From contig JASLGC010000052.1 of the NCBI GenBank assembly GCA_030150335.1, forward strand, positions 1-42,134: DNA of 42,134 bases. The letters are read 5' to 3'. The notes under the pieces were generated by a model, which did not search any database, was not told the DNA's origin, and worked only from the letters and a program-made list of their open reading frames with translations. Numbering within the stretch: the first letter of the stretch is position 1; each line of letters opens with the position of its first letter. A program made the position numbers and the translations under genes. The DNA comes from Flavobacterium sp. (lineage in GTDB: Bacteria > Bacteroidota > Bacteroidia > Flavobacteriales > Flavobacteriaceae). Positions 18,617 through 26,170 of this stretch are shown in pieces.

Positions 18617-19621
18617 TTAAATCCCTTGCAGTCTAACCCAAAGTCTTTTCAATAGCTTAACTCCGTCTTTTCTTTCTTTTTTAACCTCCTCTGCTTGCAA
18701 CTCTCCTTTTTCATTGACAAAAAAGCGATAGCTAAAAGCAAACTGCACATCCTCTCCTTCATTTTTTAAAAGTCCAAATCTCAAATCATTAAAGTGAATC
18801 TCCTCATTGATTTCAGAAAAAGTATAATAGCCTTCAGAAATTCTCACCAATCTTTTCAACAGAATGTGATTTTTAATATTGTTCATAAAATGCGCATTCT
18901 TTTCAAATCGCTGGAACTTAATATCTGAATGGTCAAAAAACGAATACTCGCCAATTAGGAATGCATCCTCTGTTTCTACCATCGCATTCCACAAAATTGT
19001 ATTCATTACCGTAGGTTTCACAGACATCTCCTTGTAGATAATCGCCTGTCTATCTAATGCATCCGTAAATTTATAATAAGCCATTGCCTTCAAAAACAAG
19101 GTTATGAACAAATAAAAACTACTCACATAAATCCCCATACGGTTCCAATACATCCTTTTCTTCATATCAACCTTCTCTCGCATTGAGCGAATTAAAAAGT
19201 AAATAAAAGGAATAGTATATAAAGGATCAATTACAAAAATTGACTTAAAAGCAAAGGCGTAGTCAAATGGCCACAGCAATCGTGTTCCCCAAGTGGTAAA
19301 CATATCTAATAGCGAATGCGTAAACAACCCCCAGAAAAATAACCAGAAGCCATCTTCATAAGTAAAATTGTTTTTCTTTTCAATTTTGTAAACAATATAG
19401 CCAAATAAGAAAGAAGCTAAAACTGCAAACAAAATCGAATGGGTAACCCCACGGTGCATTTCTACAGCCGTAATAGGATCTGTAAAAAATACAGAAAGAA
19501 TATCCAAGTCAGGTATTGTACCAGCAATAGCACCATAAAGAACAGCCCTATTCCCAATCTTACGACCAGCAATAGCATTCCCTACAGCACCACCTAAAAC
19601 AATTTGTGTTAAAGAATCCAT
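18617..19621 (-). CDS. membrane-bound metal-dependent hydrolase (YdjM/DUF457 family)
   Basis: 334 aa. It starts MDSLTQIVLGGAVGNAIAG, the standard opening of this family, and keeps the metal-binding motifs IPDLDIL (about 37-43) and HRGVTHS (about 57-63), then LLDMFTTWGTRLLWPF (about 104-119). Hydrophobic helices near 62-80, 88-105, 130-145 and 160-185 make it an inner-membrane protein with a soluble C-terminal part (about 200-334). The reaction is not known for the family with certainty. Monocistronic, with terminators on both sides. Confidence 0.85.
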   Translation of the reverse strand: MDSLTQIVLGGAVGNAIAGRKIGNRAVLYGAIAGTIPDLDILSVFFTDPITAVEMHRGVTHSILFAVLASFLFGYIVYKIEKKNNFTYEDGFWLFFWGLFTHSLLDMFTTWGTRLLWPFDYAFAFKSIFVIDPLYTIPFIYFLIRSMREKVDMKKRMYWNRMGIYVSSFYLFITLFLKAMAYYKFTDALDRQAIIYKEMSVKPTVMNTILWNAMVETEDAFLIGEYSFFDHSDIKFQRFEKNAHFMNNIKNHILLKRLVRISEGYYTFSEINEEIHFNDLRFGLLKNEGEDVQFAFSYRFFVNEKGELQAEEVKKERKDGVKLLKRLWVRLQGI

Positions 19622-19649
19622 TAACTTTTTTTTTCAAAAATACGAATAA

Positions 19650-19677
19650 AAAAAAAACTGCTAAATAGCAGTTTTTA
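19650..19677 (-). terminator. intrinsic terminator of the Lrp/AsnC gene
   Basis: Arms ACTGCT (19657-19662) and AGCAGT (19667-19672) with extended A/T pairing and T-runs on both strands. 30 bases past the stop codon. Confidence 0.8.
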
Positions 19678-19704
19678 TTATTCCATATTATAAGTGTATA
19701 CTTT

Positions 19705-20184
19705 CTACAATTCTTTGAAGATAGTATGCATTAAACGTTTTTTATCGTTGATGCTTTCCTCTAAAGAAATCATTGATTCAGTTCTGTAAACTCCATCAAT
19801 ATCATCAATCATATAAATAACCTCTTTTGCATGACGCGTATTTTTCGCTCTAATTTTACAAAAAACGTTGAATTTACCTGTTGTAACGTGTGCTACAGTT
19901 ACAAATGGGATTTCGTTAATACGCTCTAAAACAAACTTAGTTTGAGAAGTATTATGTAGAAAAATACCGATGTAAGCAATAAATGCATACCCTAATTTTT
20001 CATAATCTAAAGTTAATGAAGAACCTTGAATGATTCCTGCATCTTCCATTTTCTTAACACGAACGTGAACAGTACCAGCAGAAATTAGTAATTTTTTTGC
20101 AATATCTGTGAAAGGAACTCTCGTATTGTCAATCAACATATCTAAGATCTGGTGATCGATTTCATCTAAACGAAATTTACTCAT
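19705..20184 (-). CDS. Lrp/AsnC family transcriptional regulator
   Basis: 159 aa from the ATG giving MSKFRLDEIDHQILDML. A longer frame needs a TTG start and adds a poor N-terminus. The winged HTH (about 5-60) reads LDEIDHQILDMLIDNTRVPFTDIAKKLLISAGTVHVRVKKME... and the RAM/AsnC ligand-binding domain occupies about 65-150 (GYAFIAYIGIF, TTGKFNVFCKIRA). Family members sense amino acids and regulate their metabolism. It lies 88 bases downstream of the M14 carboxypeptidase gene on the same strand and may share its transcript, as no GC-rich terminator separates them. Confidence 0.92.
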   Translation of the reverse strand: MSKFRLDEIDHQILDMLIDNTRVPFTDIAKKLLISAGTVHVRVKKMEDAGIIQGSSLTLDYEKLGYAFIAYIGIFLHNTSQTKFVLERINEIPFVTVAHVTTGKFNVFCKIRAKNTRHAKEVIYMIDDIDGVYRTESMISLEESINDKKRLMHTIFKEL

Positions 20185-20272
20185 AAAACAATAATTTATC
20201 TTATTATAATCTATAATTCTGTACAATAATACTAAATAAAATTCTTATTTTCTGAAAAAACAATAAATTTTA

Positions 20273-21424
20273 TTATTTTTTTAATAATTTATTAACTTGA
20301 ATGCTTGAAGAATCAATGATATCAAGGAAATTCTTATCTAATGCATCATTCATATTAACCAAAGAGTTCTTAAAAAAAACTTTCTCATTTATGTAATGAT
20401 GGCCAAATTTACTTTCTTTTTTAATAATATCCACAATAATGGGACAAAATTTAACATTATTATTTTTTAATTGCTCCAAATATTGGATATTCACAATAAA
20501 CTCCTCTTCACTTCCAGCAAGTGAAACTGGCGCTACAACCACGTCATTAAAGGTTTTTGTGTTCTCAGGGATAGATAGATACGATTCTATCTTATTATTC
20601 TCATAATTCTTAGTAAATATACTATAAATAACCGATAAAATACTTAAAAACACAATTTTTCTCGTTTCTTCACGCTCATAATCGCCTTGAAAATGGCCTG
20701 CTTCAAATAAAATTGTTGGAACTCCTTGATTTTGAAAGTAATCTCCAATACAATTAATATTGAAGCCATCGTCAAAACGCCCTACCTGACCTGGAATAAC
20801 TTTCTGCACTTCTTCATTCATCGCTACAATTAGCTTAATAGCCTCCGCTCTGTTTTTATTTATTTCTCTTTCCTCATTATATGAAGGTGCTAAAAAAGAA
20901 ATAGTAGCCGGAAGTGGAGTGTCTCCAACTCCAAAAATTGTTCGTTGGTCGTGAAGGTTAAAAGCATAGTCTGGTTTAAACTCATCAAACAACGAACGCA
21001 ATAATTTACTCTCAGGTTGAGTCAAGTCAATCGAGTCTCTATTTAAGTCAACTTGATTTGCATTTACTCGTGTATAATAGTGTGCTCCATCTGGATTTAA
21101 AATCGGAACAATTAGGAACGTAAATTGCTTATGCCACTCTGAAATAAAAGACTCTTTTTCTTCATTTAATAAATGCAATAAATCGATTACCGCTTTAGTC
21201 GTTGTAGATTCATTTCCGTGCATCTGAGACCACATAAAAATCTTGGTCGGACCTTCTCCCCAAGTTACCGTTTCTATTGCTCGTCCTTCGACTGATTTTC
21301 CTTTTTCTTCAACCTTAAAGTAATACTTTAAGTCAGCTAAAAAAGGAGCTATTTTTTCTGTTGTAATATATCGTCCTGCAATTGTATTATATGTGTAATT
21401 TTCTACTAACGATCTATAGTTCAT
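20273..21424 (-). CDS. M14 family zinc carboxypeptidase
   Basis: 383 aa, no signal peptide. Zinc ligands of the M14 family are visible as H69-x-x-E72 (in MWSQMHGNEST) and H158 (FNLHDQRTIFG). NPDGAHYYTRVNANQVDLNRD (about 110-130) is the substrate-binding region with the conserved Asn-Arg, and FEAGHFQGD (about 245) should carry the catalytic Glu. Such enzymes trim C-terminal residues or act on peptidoglycan-type peptides; the lack of a leader points to a cytosolic role. Its promoter overlaps several TTACA-nn-TGTAA palindromes shared with the divergent XRE regulator. Confidence 0.9.
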   Translation of the reverse strand: MNYRSLVENYTYNTIAGRYITTEKIAPFLADLKYYFKVEEKGKSVEGRAIETVTWGEGPTKIFMWSQMHGNESTTTKAVIDLLHLLNEEKESFISEWHKQFTFLIVPILNPDGAHYYTRVNANQVDLNRDSIDLTQPESKLLRSLFDEFKPDYAFNLHDQRTIFGVGDTPLPATISFLAPSYNEEREINKNRAEAIKLIVAMNEEVQKVIPGQVGRFDDGFNINCIGDYFQNQGVPTILFEAGHFQGDYEREETRKIVFLSILSVIYSIFTKNYENNKIESYLSIPENTKTFNDVVVAPVSLAGSEEEFIVNIQYLEQLKNNNVKFCPIIVDIIKKESKFGHHYINEKVFFKNSLVNMNDALDKNFLDIIDSSSIQVNKLLKK

Positions 21425-21444
21425 AACTGTGATTTTTTAAGAAT

Positions 21445-21538
21445 TACAAATGTAAACAACTTATTATTTACAAATGTAAACAATTGGAATTCTATTTTTG
21501 TTTACAATTGTAATCACAACCCTACTTTACAAGTGTAA
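21445..21538. promoter_or_regulatory. cluster of four TTACA-nn-TGTAA palindromes (operator array)
   Basis: Four 12-bp sites: 21445-21456 (TTACAAATGTAA), 21469-21480 (same sequence), 21502-21513 (TTACAATTGTAA, perfect palindrome) and 21527-21538 (TTACAAGTGTAA). Spacings are 24, 33 and 25 bp. The first site contains a minus-strand TACATTTG, an exact TAnnTTTG box 24 bases from the M14 start codon, so a bound regulator would cover that promoter. Confidence 0.65.
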
Positions 21539-21654
21539 CGTTTAGTTCAGTAATTTACATTTTTATTTTACAACTTATATTTAATTCAAAACCAAACAAT
21601 TAAACACAATAACCTAAACCATTAATTTAATGTAATTTACAATAATAACACTGT

Positions 21655-21708
21655 ACACATTTGTAATCTCATTATTTTTGTTACATTTGTAAACGCATTG
21701 TAATTTAC
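21655..21708 (+). promoter_or_regulatory. XRE gene promoter with embedded operator
   Basis: TTTG (21677-21680), 20-bp spacer, TAATTTAC (21701-21708, 6 of 8 to the -7 consensus). The spacer begins with TTACATTTGTAA (21681-21692), the same palindrome as the array to the left. A degenerate copy (ACACATTTGTAA) lies at 21655-21666, 26 bp upstream. This layout suggests autoregulation. Confidence 0.55.
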
Positions 21709-21726
21709 TTTAATAAACATTTTGCC

Positions 21727-22233
21727 ATGGAACATTTTGTAAACAGGTTAGCTTTTTTACTGGAGAATTTAGACTACACCGCTTCTGCTTTTGCAGACAA
21801 AATAGGCGTGCAACGTTCAAGTTTATCCCACCTTTTATCGGGTAGAAACAAGCCAAGTTTAGACTTTATTATGAAGATAAATGACGCCTTTCCGGAGATA
21901 AGTTTGACATGGATATTGAAGGGAAAAGGCAACTATTTGGAGAGCGAAAACACGACTTCTATTACCAAAATTGTACAGCATCCTACTACTACAATCGCCC
22001 CTCCTATTGACCCAATTACTGGTCATATTATTACAGATTCTAAAGAGCAAAACACGTCAAATTCACAAGACACTTCTACCCAAAAACAAGTGCAAATAAA
22101 CACTGAAAATGACGTGAAAAACAACAATACTTCTATCCTAAATCAACTCCCTTTTCAGGTGGATTCTAATGTAGATCAAATCGTTGTTTTCTATAAAGAC
22201 GGTACTTTTAGACAGTTTAAACCCAGACACTAA
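21727..22233 (+). CDS. XRE-family HTH transcriptional regulator
   Basis: 168 aa. A lambda-repressor-like HTH covers residues 1-65 (LLENLDYTASAFADKIGVQRSSLSHLLSGRNKPSLDFIMKI). A Thr/Gln/Asn-rich linker follows (about 75-140). A short C-terminal motif QIVVFYKDGTFRQFKPRH (about 151-168) may be a dimerisation or strand element. No peptidase or phage-repressor cleavage domain is present, so this is not a LexA/CI type. Divergent from the M14 carboxypeptidase/Lrp unit, with palindromes in the shared promoter that are plausible binding sites. Confidence 0.88.
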   Translation: MEHFVNRLAFLLENLDYTASAFADKIGVQRSSLSHLLSGRNKPSLDFIMKINDAFPEISLTWILKGKGNYLESENTTSITKIVQHPTTTIAPPIDPITGHIITDSKEQNTSNSQDTSTQKQVQINTENDVKNNNTSILNQLPFQVDSNVDQIVVFYKDGTFRQFKPRH

Positions 22234-23036
22234 TAGTCTTATATTGAGATTACTCCCCTTTATTTAGGGACTTATAATAGCTAAAAACACTACTATTTGA
22301 TGCACTGCTCTCCTCTTTATAGTTGTTCTCAACACAACTAAAGAGCCTTTTCACTCACTTTTATTAGTGCAAATCTCATGTATATCCTCCTTGAAAAGGA
22401 GCTATAATTACGCTTCTTACCTTGTAATTCACCTTCATTTTTACACCTAAATTGTTGTAAAAATTGCTATTTTCAACCTTTTGAAATCTATCAAACCAAC
22501 AATAAAATAAGGGTATGATGCGGTTTTACCCTTGTCATATTCCTAACAAATTCCCGACTTATTCCTAAAAGAAAGCGATTTCTGAGCCAATACGGATTAT
22601 GAACAGTAAAATACACGAACGAGGACTTAACACCTCCCTAACTACACAGTTATTCAATTGATTAAGCATAAACACATGGGCTTTGAGGGTGTATATTCAT
22701 TAAATTATATCTATTTGCCCATTTAGAAGTCATTTTACGCTTAATTCATCCCACAACAATCCCATTACGATCCGTTATTTCTTCGACTAAAAAGGCTATT
22801 TTCGAAGTAATATCGAACAATAGTCAAAGAATCGTCGAAACAACCTCCTCTAAGCATTAATAATCAATTACATACTTCACAAATTGCCCCGTTAATTAAC
22901 AGATATTCGCTCAAATGACATTATCTCTGAAACTCCCTATTTTTTTCTTTAAAAGCACTTCATTTCTCCGAAAAAACACGTCTAAATCATTAATAATATT
23001 TGACACAGAAAAACACCTTTATCATCGCTTTAAAAA

Positions 23037-23058
23037 CCCGAACACCCTCCCCTCCCCC
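23037..23058 (-). other. G-quadruplex motif on the minus strand
   Basis: The plus strand has C-runs of 3, 3, 4 and 5 separated by 5, 1 and 1 bases. The minus strand therefore reads G5-A-G4-A-G3-N5-G3, which satisfies the G3+N1-7 rule. Notable in an AT-rich genome. Confidence 0.5.
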
Positions 23059-23266
23059 ACCGTTGCTGGGCTGAGCGTTTTTTTTAAAACATGCGTTACA
23101 CGTCTTTAAACGGACATGGGCTCTTATTCCCAACGATTACCCCTCTCTTTATTATTGATATTCGCTTCTGCGTTTTTCAACCTATTTTTATGGAAATTAT
23201 CAGTAAAATCAAGGCTTTCCTTGTGCTTTCTTTGTTGATTATTCTACACCAAATATTTATTTAAAC

Positions 23267-23274
23267 TATCTTTG
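23267..23274 (+). promoter_or_regulatory. -7 box upstream of the spermidine-synthase-like gene
   Basis: TATCTTTG matches TAnnTTTG exactly and lies 21 bases before the ATG. No good -33 TTTG at the usual spacing. Confidence 0.4.
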
Positions 23275-23295
23275 ACATTCAGCAAGCAATGAGAA

Positions 23296-23973
23296 ATGAT
23301 AAAAAGGCTACTTAGTTATTTTACCCCTATTATTGAAAAGAAGATTCCGTCCAAGGTGAGCAAGCAACTTGAATTAACTTGGAATAGCGGACAATTGGTC
23401 GTTGATACCAAACATACCAACTACTCGTATGGAAACCTTGAGAAAGTCCTTAGAAACGGCTTGCAATTCATTGGTTTTGAAAAGGTAAGAGCAATGAACA
23501 ATGTCTTGGTTTTAGGACTTGGAGCGGGTAATATTATCACTCTTTTGAGAGAAGAAATCAAATATACAAAGGACATTACCAGTGTAGAATTAGACTCTGC
23601 AATACTCTTTTTAGGCAAGAAATACTTTGATTTAGACAAGTATTCTGAGCGTCATACCATCCATAAAATGGATGCTTTTGAGTATGTTTTAAGGTCGCAA
23701 AAACGGTTTGACCTTATTGTCATAGACATCTTTCAAGATGCTAATATGCCTTCGTTTTTGTTCGAAAATTACTTCGTAGAAAGACTTAAACTATTACTTA
23801 ATGTAAATGGTTTTATCTTATTTAATACCATTACATTAAACGAATTAGAAAAGAGAAGAAATAAAGACTATTCTGCGTTATTTGAAGAAGATATTTACTC
23901 TGTAAGGAGTCATCCAAAACTGCAGAAATACAACGAAATACTAACCATAAAGAAGCTAAAGAACGAGAAATAA
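23296..23973 (+). CDS. spermidine-synthase-like protein (Rossmann methyltransferase fold)
   Basis: 225 aa. The nucleotide-binding loop VLVLGLGAGN (about 70-79) is followed by the acidic residue at the end of strand 2 (ITSVELD, about 95-101), then HKMDAFEYV (about 118-126) and FDLIVIDIFQDANMP (about 133-147). This is the pattern of polyamine aminopropyltransferases and their relatives. The protein lacks the usual N-terminal beta-sheet domain of full SpeE (about 280 aa) and the classical DxxD/putrescine motif is not obvious, so polyamine synthesis is not assured. Monocistronic with a -7 box just upstream. Confidence 0.8.
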   Translation: MIKRLLSYFTPIIEKKIPSKVSKQLELTWNSGQLVVDTKHTNYSYGNLEKVLRNGLQFIGFEKVRAMNNVLVLGLGAGNIITLLREEIKYTKDITSVELDSAILFLGKKYFDLDKYSERHTIHKMDAFEYVLRSQKRFDLIVIDIFQDANMPSFLFENYFVERLKLLLNVNGFILFNTITLNELEKRRNKDYSALFEEDIYSVRSHPKLQKYNEILTIKKLKNEK

Positions 23974-24018
23974 TACCTGTGCTTTTTAATATAAAATAGA
24001 TATAGCAAGGCTTTTATT

Positions 24019-24026
24019 TATATTTG
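24019..24026 (+). promoter_or_regulatory. -7 box upstream of the 371-aa GNAT gene
   Basis: TATATTTG, exact TAnnTTTG match, 37 bases before the ATG, in the gap after the preceding gene. Confidence 0.4.
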
Positions 24027-24063
24027 CAATAGACTTAGTGGAAAGAAAAATACTTGAATTAAA

Positions 24064-25179
24064 ATGGTAGAAATTAGAGAAGCGAAGACAAATCAACAAA
24101 TGAAAGAGTTTGTCAAATTTCCTTTTAAATTATATAAAAACAACGCATACTGGGTTCCTTCTATTATCAAAGAAGAAATCAAGAGTTTTGACAAAAGCAA
24201 TGATATCTTCAAATCGGTAGATGTGCGCTTTTTCTTGGCTTACAAAAACAATGAAATCGTTGGTAGAGTTGCTTGTTGTGTAAACTGGACAGAAGTAAAC
24301 GACTTACACAAGCCTAAAGTTCGCTTTGGTTGGTTAGAGATGATAGACGATTTAGAGGTAACGAAAGCTCTTATAGAGGCTGTAATTGCCTTTGGTAAGG
24401 AACACGACATGAAGTATATTGAAGGTCCAATGGGCTTCTCTAATATGGATAAAGCAGGTATGCTAACTAAGGGGTTTGACTATATTGCTACTATGATTGG
24501 TATTTACAATTTTGAATACTACCCTACTCACTTAACACAATTAGGTTTCAAGCCTGAGGCTGAATGGATTGAGTACTTACTTGACCTTAAAGCTTATAAC
24601 AAAGAGAAGATAGACAAGATGTCTGCCATCGTTAAAAACAGATATAACGTCAAAGTATTAGAGTTCAAAACGATAAAGGAGTTAATGCCTTATGTGGATG
24701 AAATGTTTGCCTTGCTAAACAAAACATACGCTGATTTACAGAGTTTTGTACCTATTCAACCTTTTCAGGTTGAGCACTATAAGAAGAAATACTTACAATT
24801 CATTCACCCAGATTTCATTACTTGTGTGATGGATGAAAATAATAAAATGGTTGCCTTTGCAATCACAATGCCTTCTTTTTCAAGAGCATTCCAAAAAGCC
24901 AATGGTAAGTTATTCCCATTTGGATTCTGGCACTTACTACAAGCAATGAAAAAGAATAACCACGCAGAGTATTACCTGATTGGCGTTGACCCTGAGTATA
25001 GAAATAAAGGGGTTACAGCCCTTATCTTTGAGGAAATATACAAATGCTTCACTAAGCACAATATTTCGATTATTGAGACAAATCCTCTGTTAATAGAGAA
25101 TAACAAGATACAGCAATTGTGGAAAAGCCTTAATCCGGAGATTCACAAAGAAAGAAAAACATATCGCTTAGATATCTAA
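24064..25179 (+). CDS. large GNAT-like N-acetyltransferase
   Basis: 371 aa, soluble. The N-terminal part (MVEIREAKTNQQMKEFVKFPFKLYKN..YWVP) is the usual opening of a Bacteroidota protein group with two GNAT-like halves. EIVGRVACCVNW (about 64-75) and YIEGPMGFSNMDKAGML (about 119-135) lie in the first half. The C-terminal half has the acetyl-CoA pyrophosphate loop YLIGVDPEYRNKGVTALIFEEI (about 304-325). Acceptor substrate unknown. It ends at a strong terminator and stands alone. Confidence 0.8.
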   Translation: MVEIREAKTNQQMKEFVKFPFKLYKNNAYWVPSIIKEEIKSFDKSNDIFKSVDVRFFLAYKNNEIVGRVACCVNWTEVNDLHKPKVRFGWLEMIDDLEVTKALIEAVIAFGKEHDMKYIEGPMGFSNMDKAGMLTKGFDYIATMIGIYNFEYYPTHLTQLGFKPEAEWIEYLLDLKAYNKEKIDKMSAIVKNRYNVKVLEFKTIKELMPYVDEMFALLNKTYADLQSFVPIQPFQVEHYKKKYLQFIHPDFITCVMDENNKMVAFAITMPSFSRAFQKANGKLFPFGFWHLLQAMKKNNHAEYYLIGVDPEYRNKGVTALIFEEIYKCFTKHNISIIETNPLLIENNKIQQLWKSLNPEIHKERKTYRLDI

Positions 25180-25200
25180 AGTTTTTCTACTCATAAATAC

Positions 25201-25243
25201 AAAAGCAGATGACTCTTTTTTCTAAAGGTTATCTGCTTTTTTT
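25201..25243 (+). terminator. intrinsic terminator
   Basis: Arms AAAAGCAGAT (25201-25210) and ATCTGCTTTT (25231-25240), T-run after the stem. 20 bases past the GNAT stop. Confidence 0.85.
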
Positions 25244-25499
25244 GTACCCTTTTTTGTTTTTAATTTCATTTTCAATCACTTACAATTACCCCAAAAAGCA
25301 GCATTGAATATTATTTTAACAAAAAAATAAGATTTACAAATTATCAACGATTTCTAACGGCTTATTTTTTTGAGTTATTCCGCCCTATCCCCTTTATAGT
25401 TGGGGACATAGCACTGAATTTACTTATTAACAAAATGTTTTTTACAATTTTAAATTAATGCTATATTTCCTGCTATTTCTTAGCCAAAAAGGCAACTCA

Positions 25500-25531
25500 T
25501 TTGTCCATACTGCAATATTTCACTAAATTTG
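25500..25531 (+). promoter_or_regulatory. promoter of the GNAT-racemase operon
   Basis: TTTG (25500-25503), 20-bp spacer, TAAATTTG (25524-25531): both boxes match the Bacteroidota consensus exactly. Expected start site near 25538 leaves a leader of about 187 bases before the first ATG. Confidence 0.6.
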
Positions 25532-25724
25532 CACTCATCAGATTTATTATTTCAACAAGCTTATTTAGCTTTTTCTAAAAATGACACTACGGTAATTTAC
25601 ATTATTCCCTTTGTCATTCCATTTTATTTAAAAGACCTCTTTTTACATCGTCTTTTAATCTATATTTACAATCAATGGTTTTTTATTATTAAAGCAAATA
25701 ATGCTCTAAAACATCTATTTATAT

Positions 25725-26168
25725 ATGCTTACTATCCAAAAGAAAAGTAAAGAAACACCTATCACGAACGAAGAAATTACTACTTATACTGACTTTCTAT
25801 TTCAACATCTTGAACAGTATGGAGATGAGAAAAAAGATATTGTCAAGGCGATTGACTACGCTTTAGGCCGTAATAACAAGCCAGGCGGATTCATCATAAT
25901 TGCCAAAGATGAGGAACAACAAATCGTTGGTATTTCTGTGGTCTTAGATACATTGATGGACGGGTTTATCCCTGAGCACATCCTTGTTTATATTGCCATT
26001 GACGCAAAAACAAGAGGTCAAGGTATTGGCGGACAAATAATTGACCGCGTTAAAGAAGAAGCTCATGGTTCTATTGCTTTGCACGTTGATAGAGACAACC
26101 CTGCACAAAACTTATATGAAAGAAAAGGTTTTGAGAAGAAGTATATAGAAATGAGATTAACTAAGTAA
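25725..26168 (+). CDS. GNAT family N-acetyltransferase
   Basis: 147 aa, single GNAT domain. The acetyl-CoA loop is AIDAKTRGQGIGGQIIDRV (about 88-106, R/Q-x-x-G-x-G pattern) and the C-terminal DRDNPAQNLYERKGFEKKY (about 123-141) is the classical motif B end. Acceptor unknown. It is the first gene of a tight pair: the stop is followed after two bases by the racemase ATG, so the products probably act on related amino-acid substrates. Confidence 0.88.
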   Translation: MLTIQKKSKETPITNEEITTYTDFLFQHLEQYGDEKKDIVKAIDYALGRNNKPGGFIIIAKDEEQQIVGISVVLDTLMDGFIPEHILVYIAIDAKTRGQGIGGQIIDRVKEEAHGSIALHVDRDNPAQNLYERKGFEKKYIEMRLTK

Positions 26169-26170
26169 GC

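Larger units (their letters stand above)
22234..23295. other. 1-kb gene-free interval
   Basis: No convincing coding frame on either strand. A 64-codon frame at 22915-23109 has no start context or recognisable sequence. Contents seen: short inverted repeats CTTCGA/TCGAAG and TTCGAC/GTCGAA near 22780-22840, a C-rich block at 23037-23058, and a TATCTTTG -7 box (23267-23274) placed 21 bases before the next gene. No tRNA, attachment site or IS remnant recognised. Confidence 0.5.
25180..25724. other. gene-free interval with terminator, hairpin and long leader
   Basis: About 545 bases. It holds the terminator of the GNAT gene (25201-25243), an imperfect hairpin CTATCCCC/GGGGACATAG near 25387-25411 without a T-run, and a good promoter (25500-25531). 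A 187-base untranslated leader to the next gene follows. A 73-codon frame here begins inside the promoter box with TTG and is not credible. Confidence 0.5.

Noticed and set aside
23058..23085. GCTGGGCTGAGCG followed by a T-run, terminator-like
   Set aside because: Stem of only about three base pairs; no gene upstream that would need it.
22915..23109. 64-codon plus-strand frame in the gene-free kilobase
   Set aside because: No promoter or start context, low-complexity residues, no family likeness.
22249..25411. Similar CCCCTTTAT-centred imperfect hairpins near 22249 and 25387
   Set aside because: Only two loosely similar copies, no T-run, no flanking duplication; too weak to call a repeat family.
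25529..25750. 73-codon plus-strand frame upstream of the GNAT gene
   Set aside because: Starts with TTG inside the -7 box, overlaps the following gene, and has no recognisable sequence.
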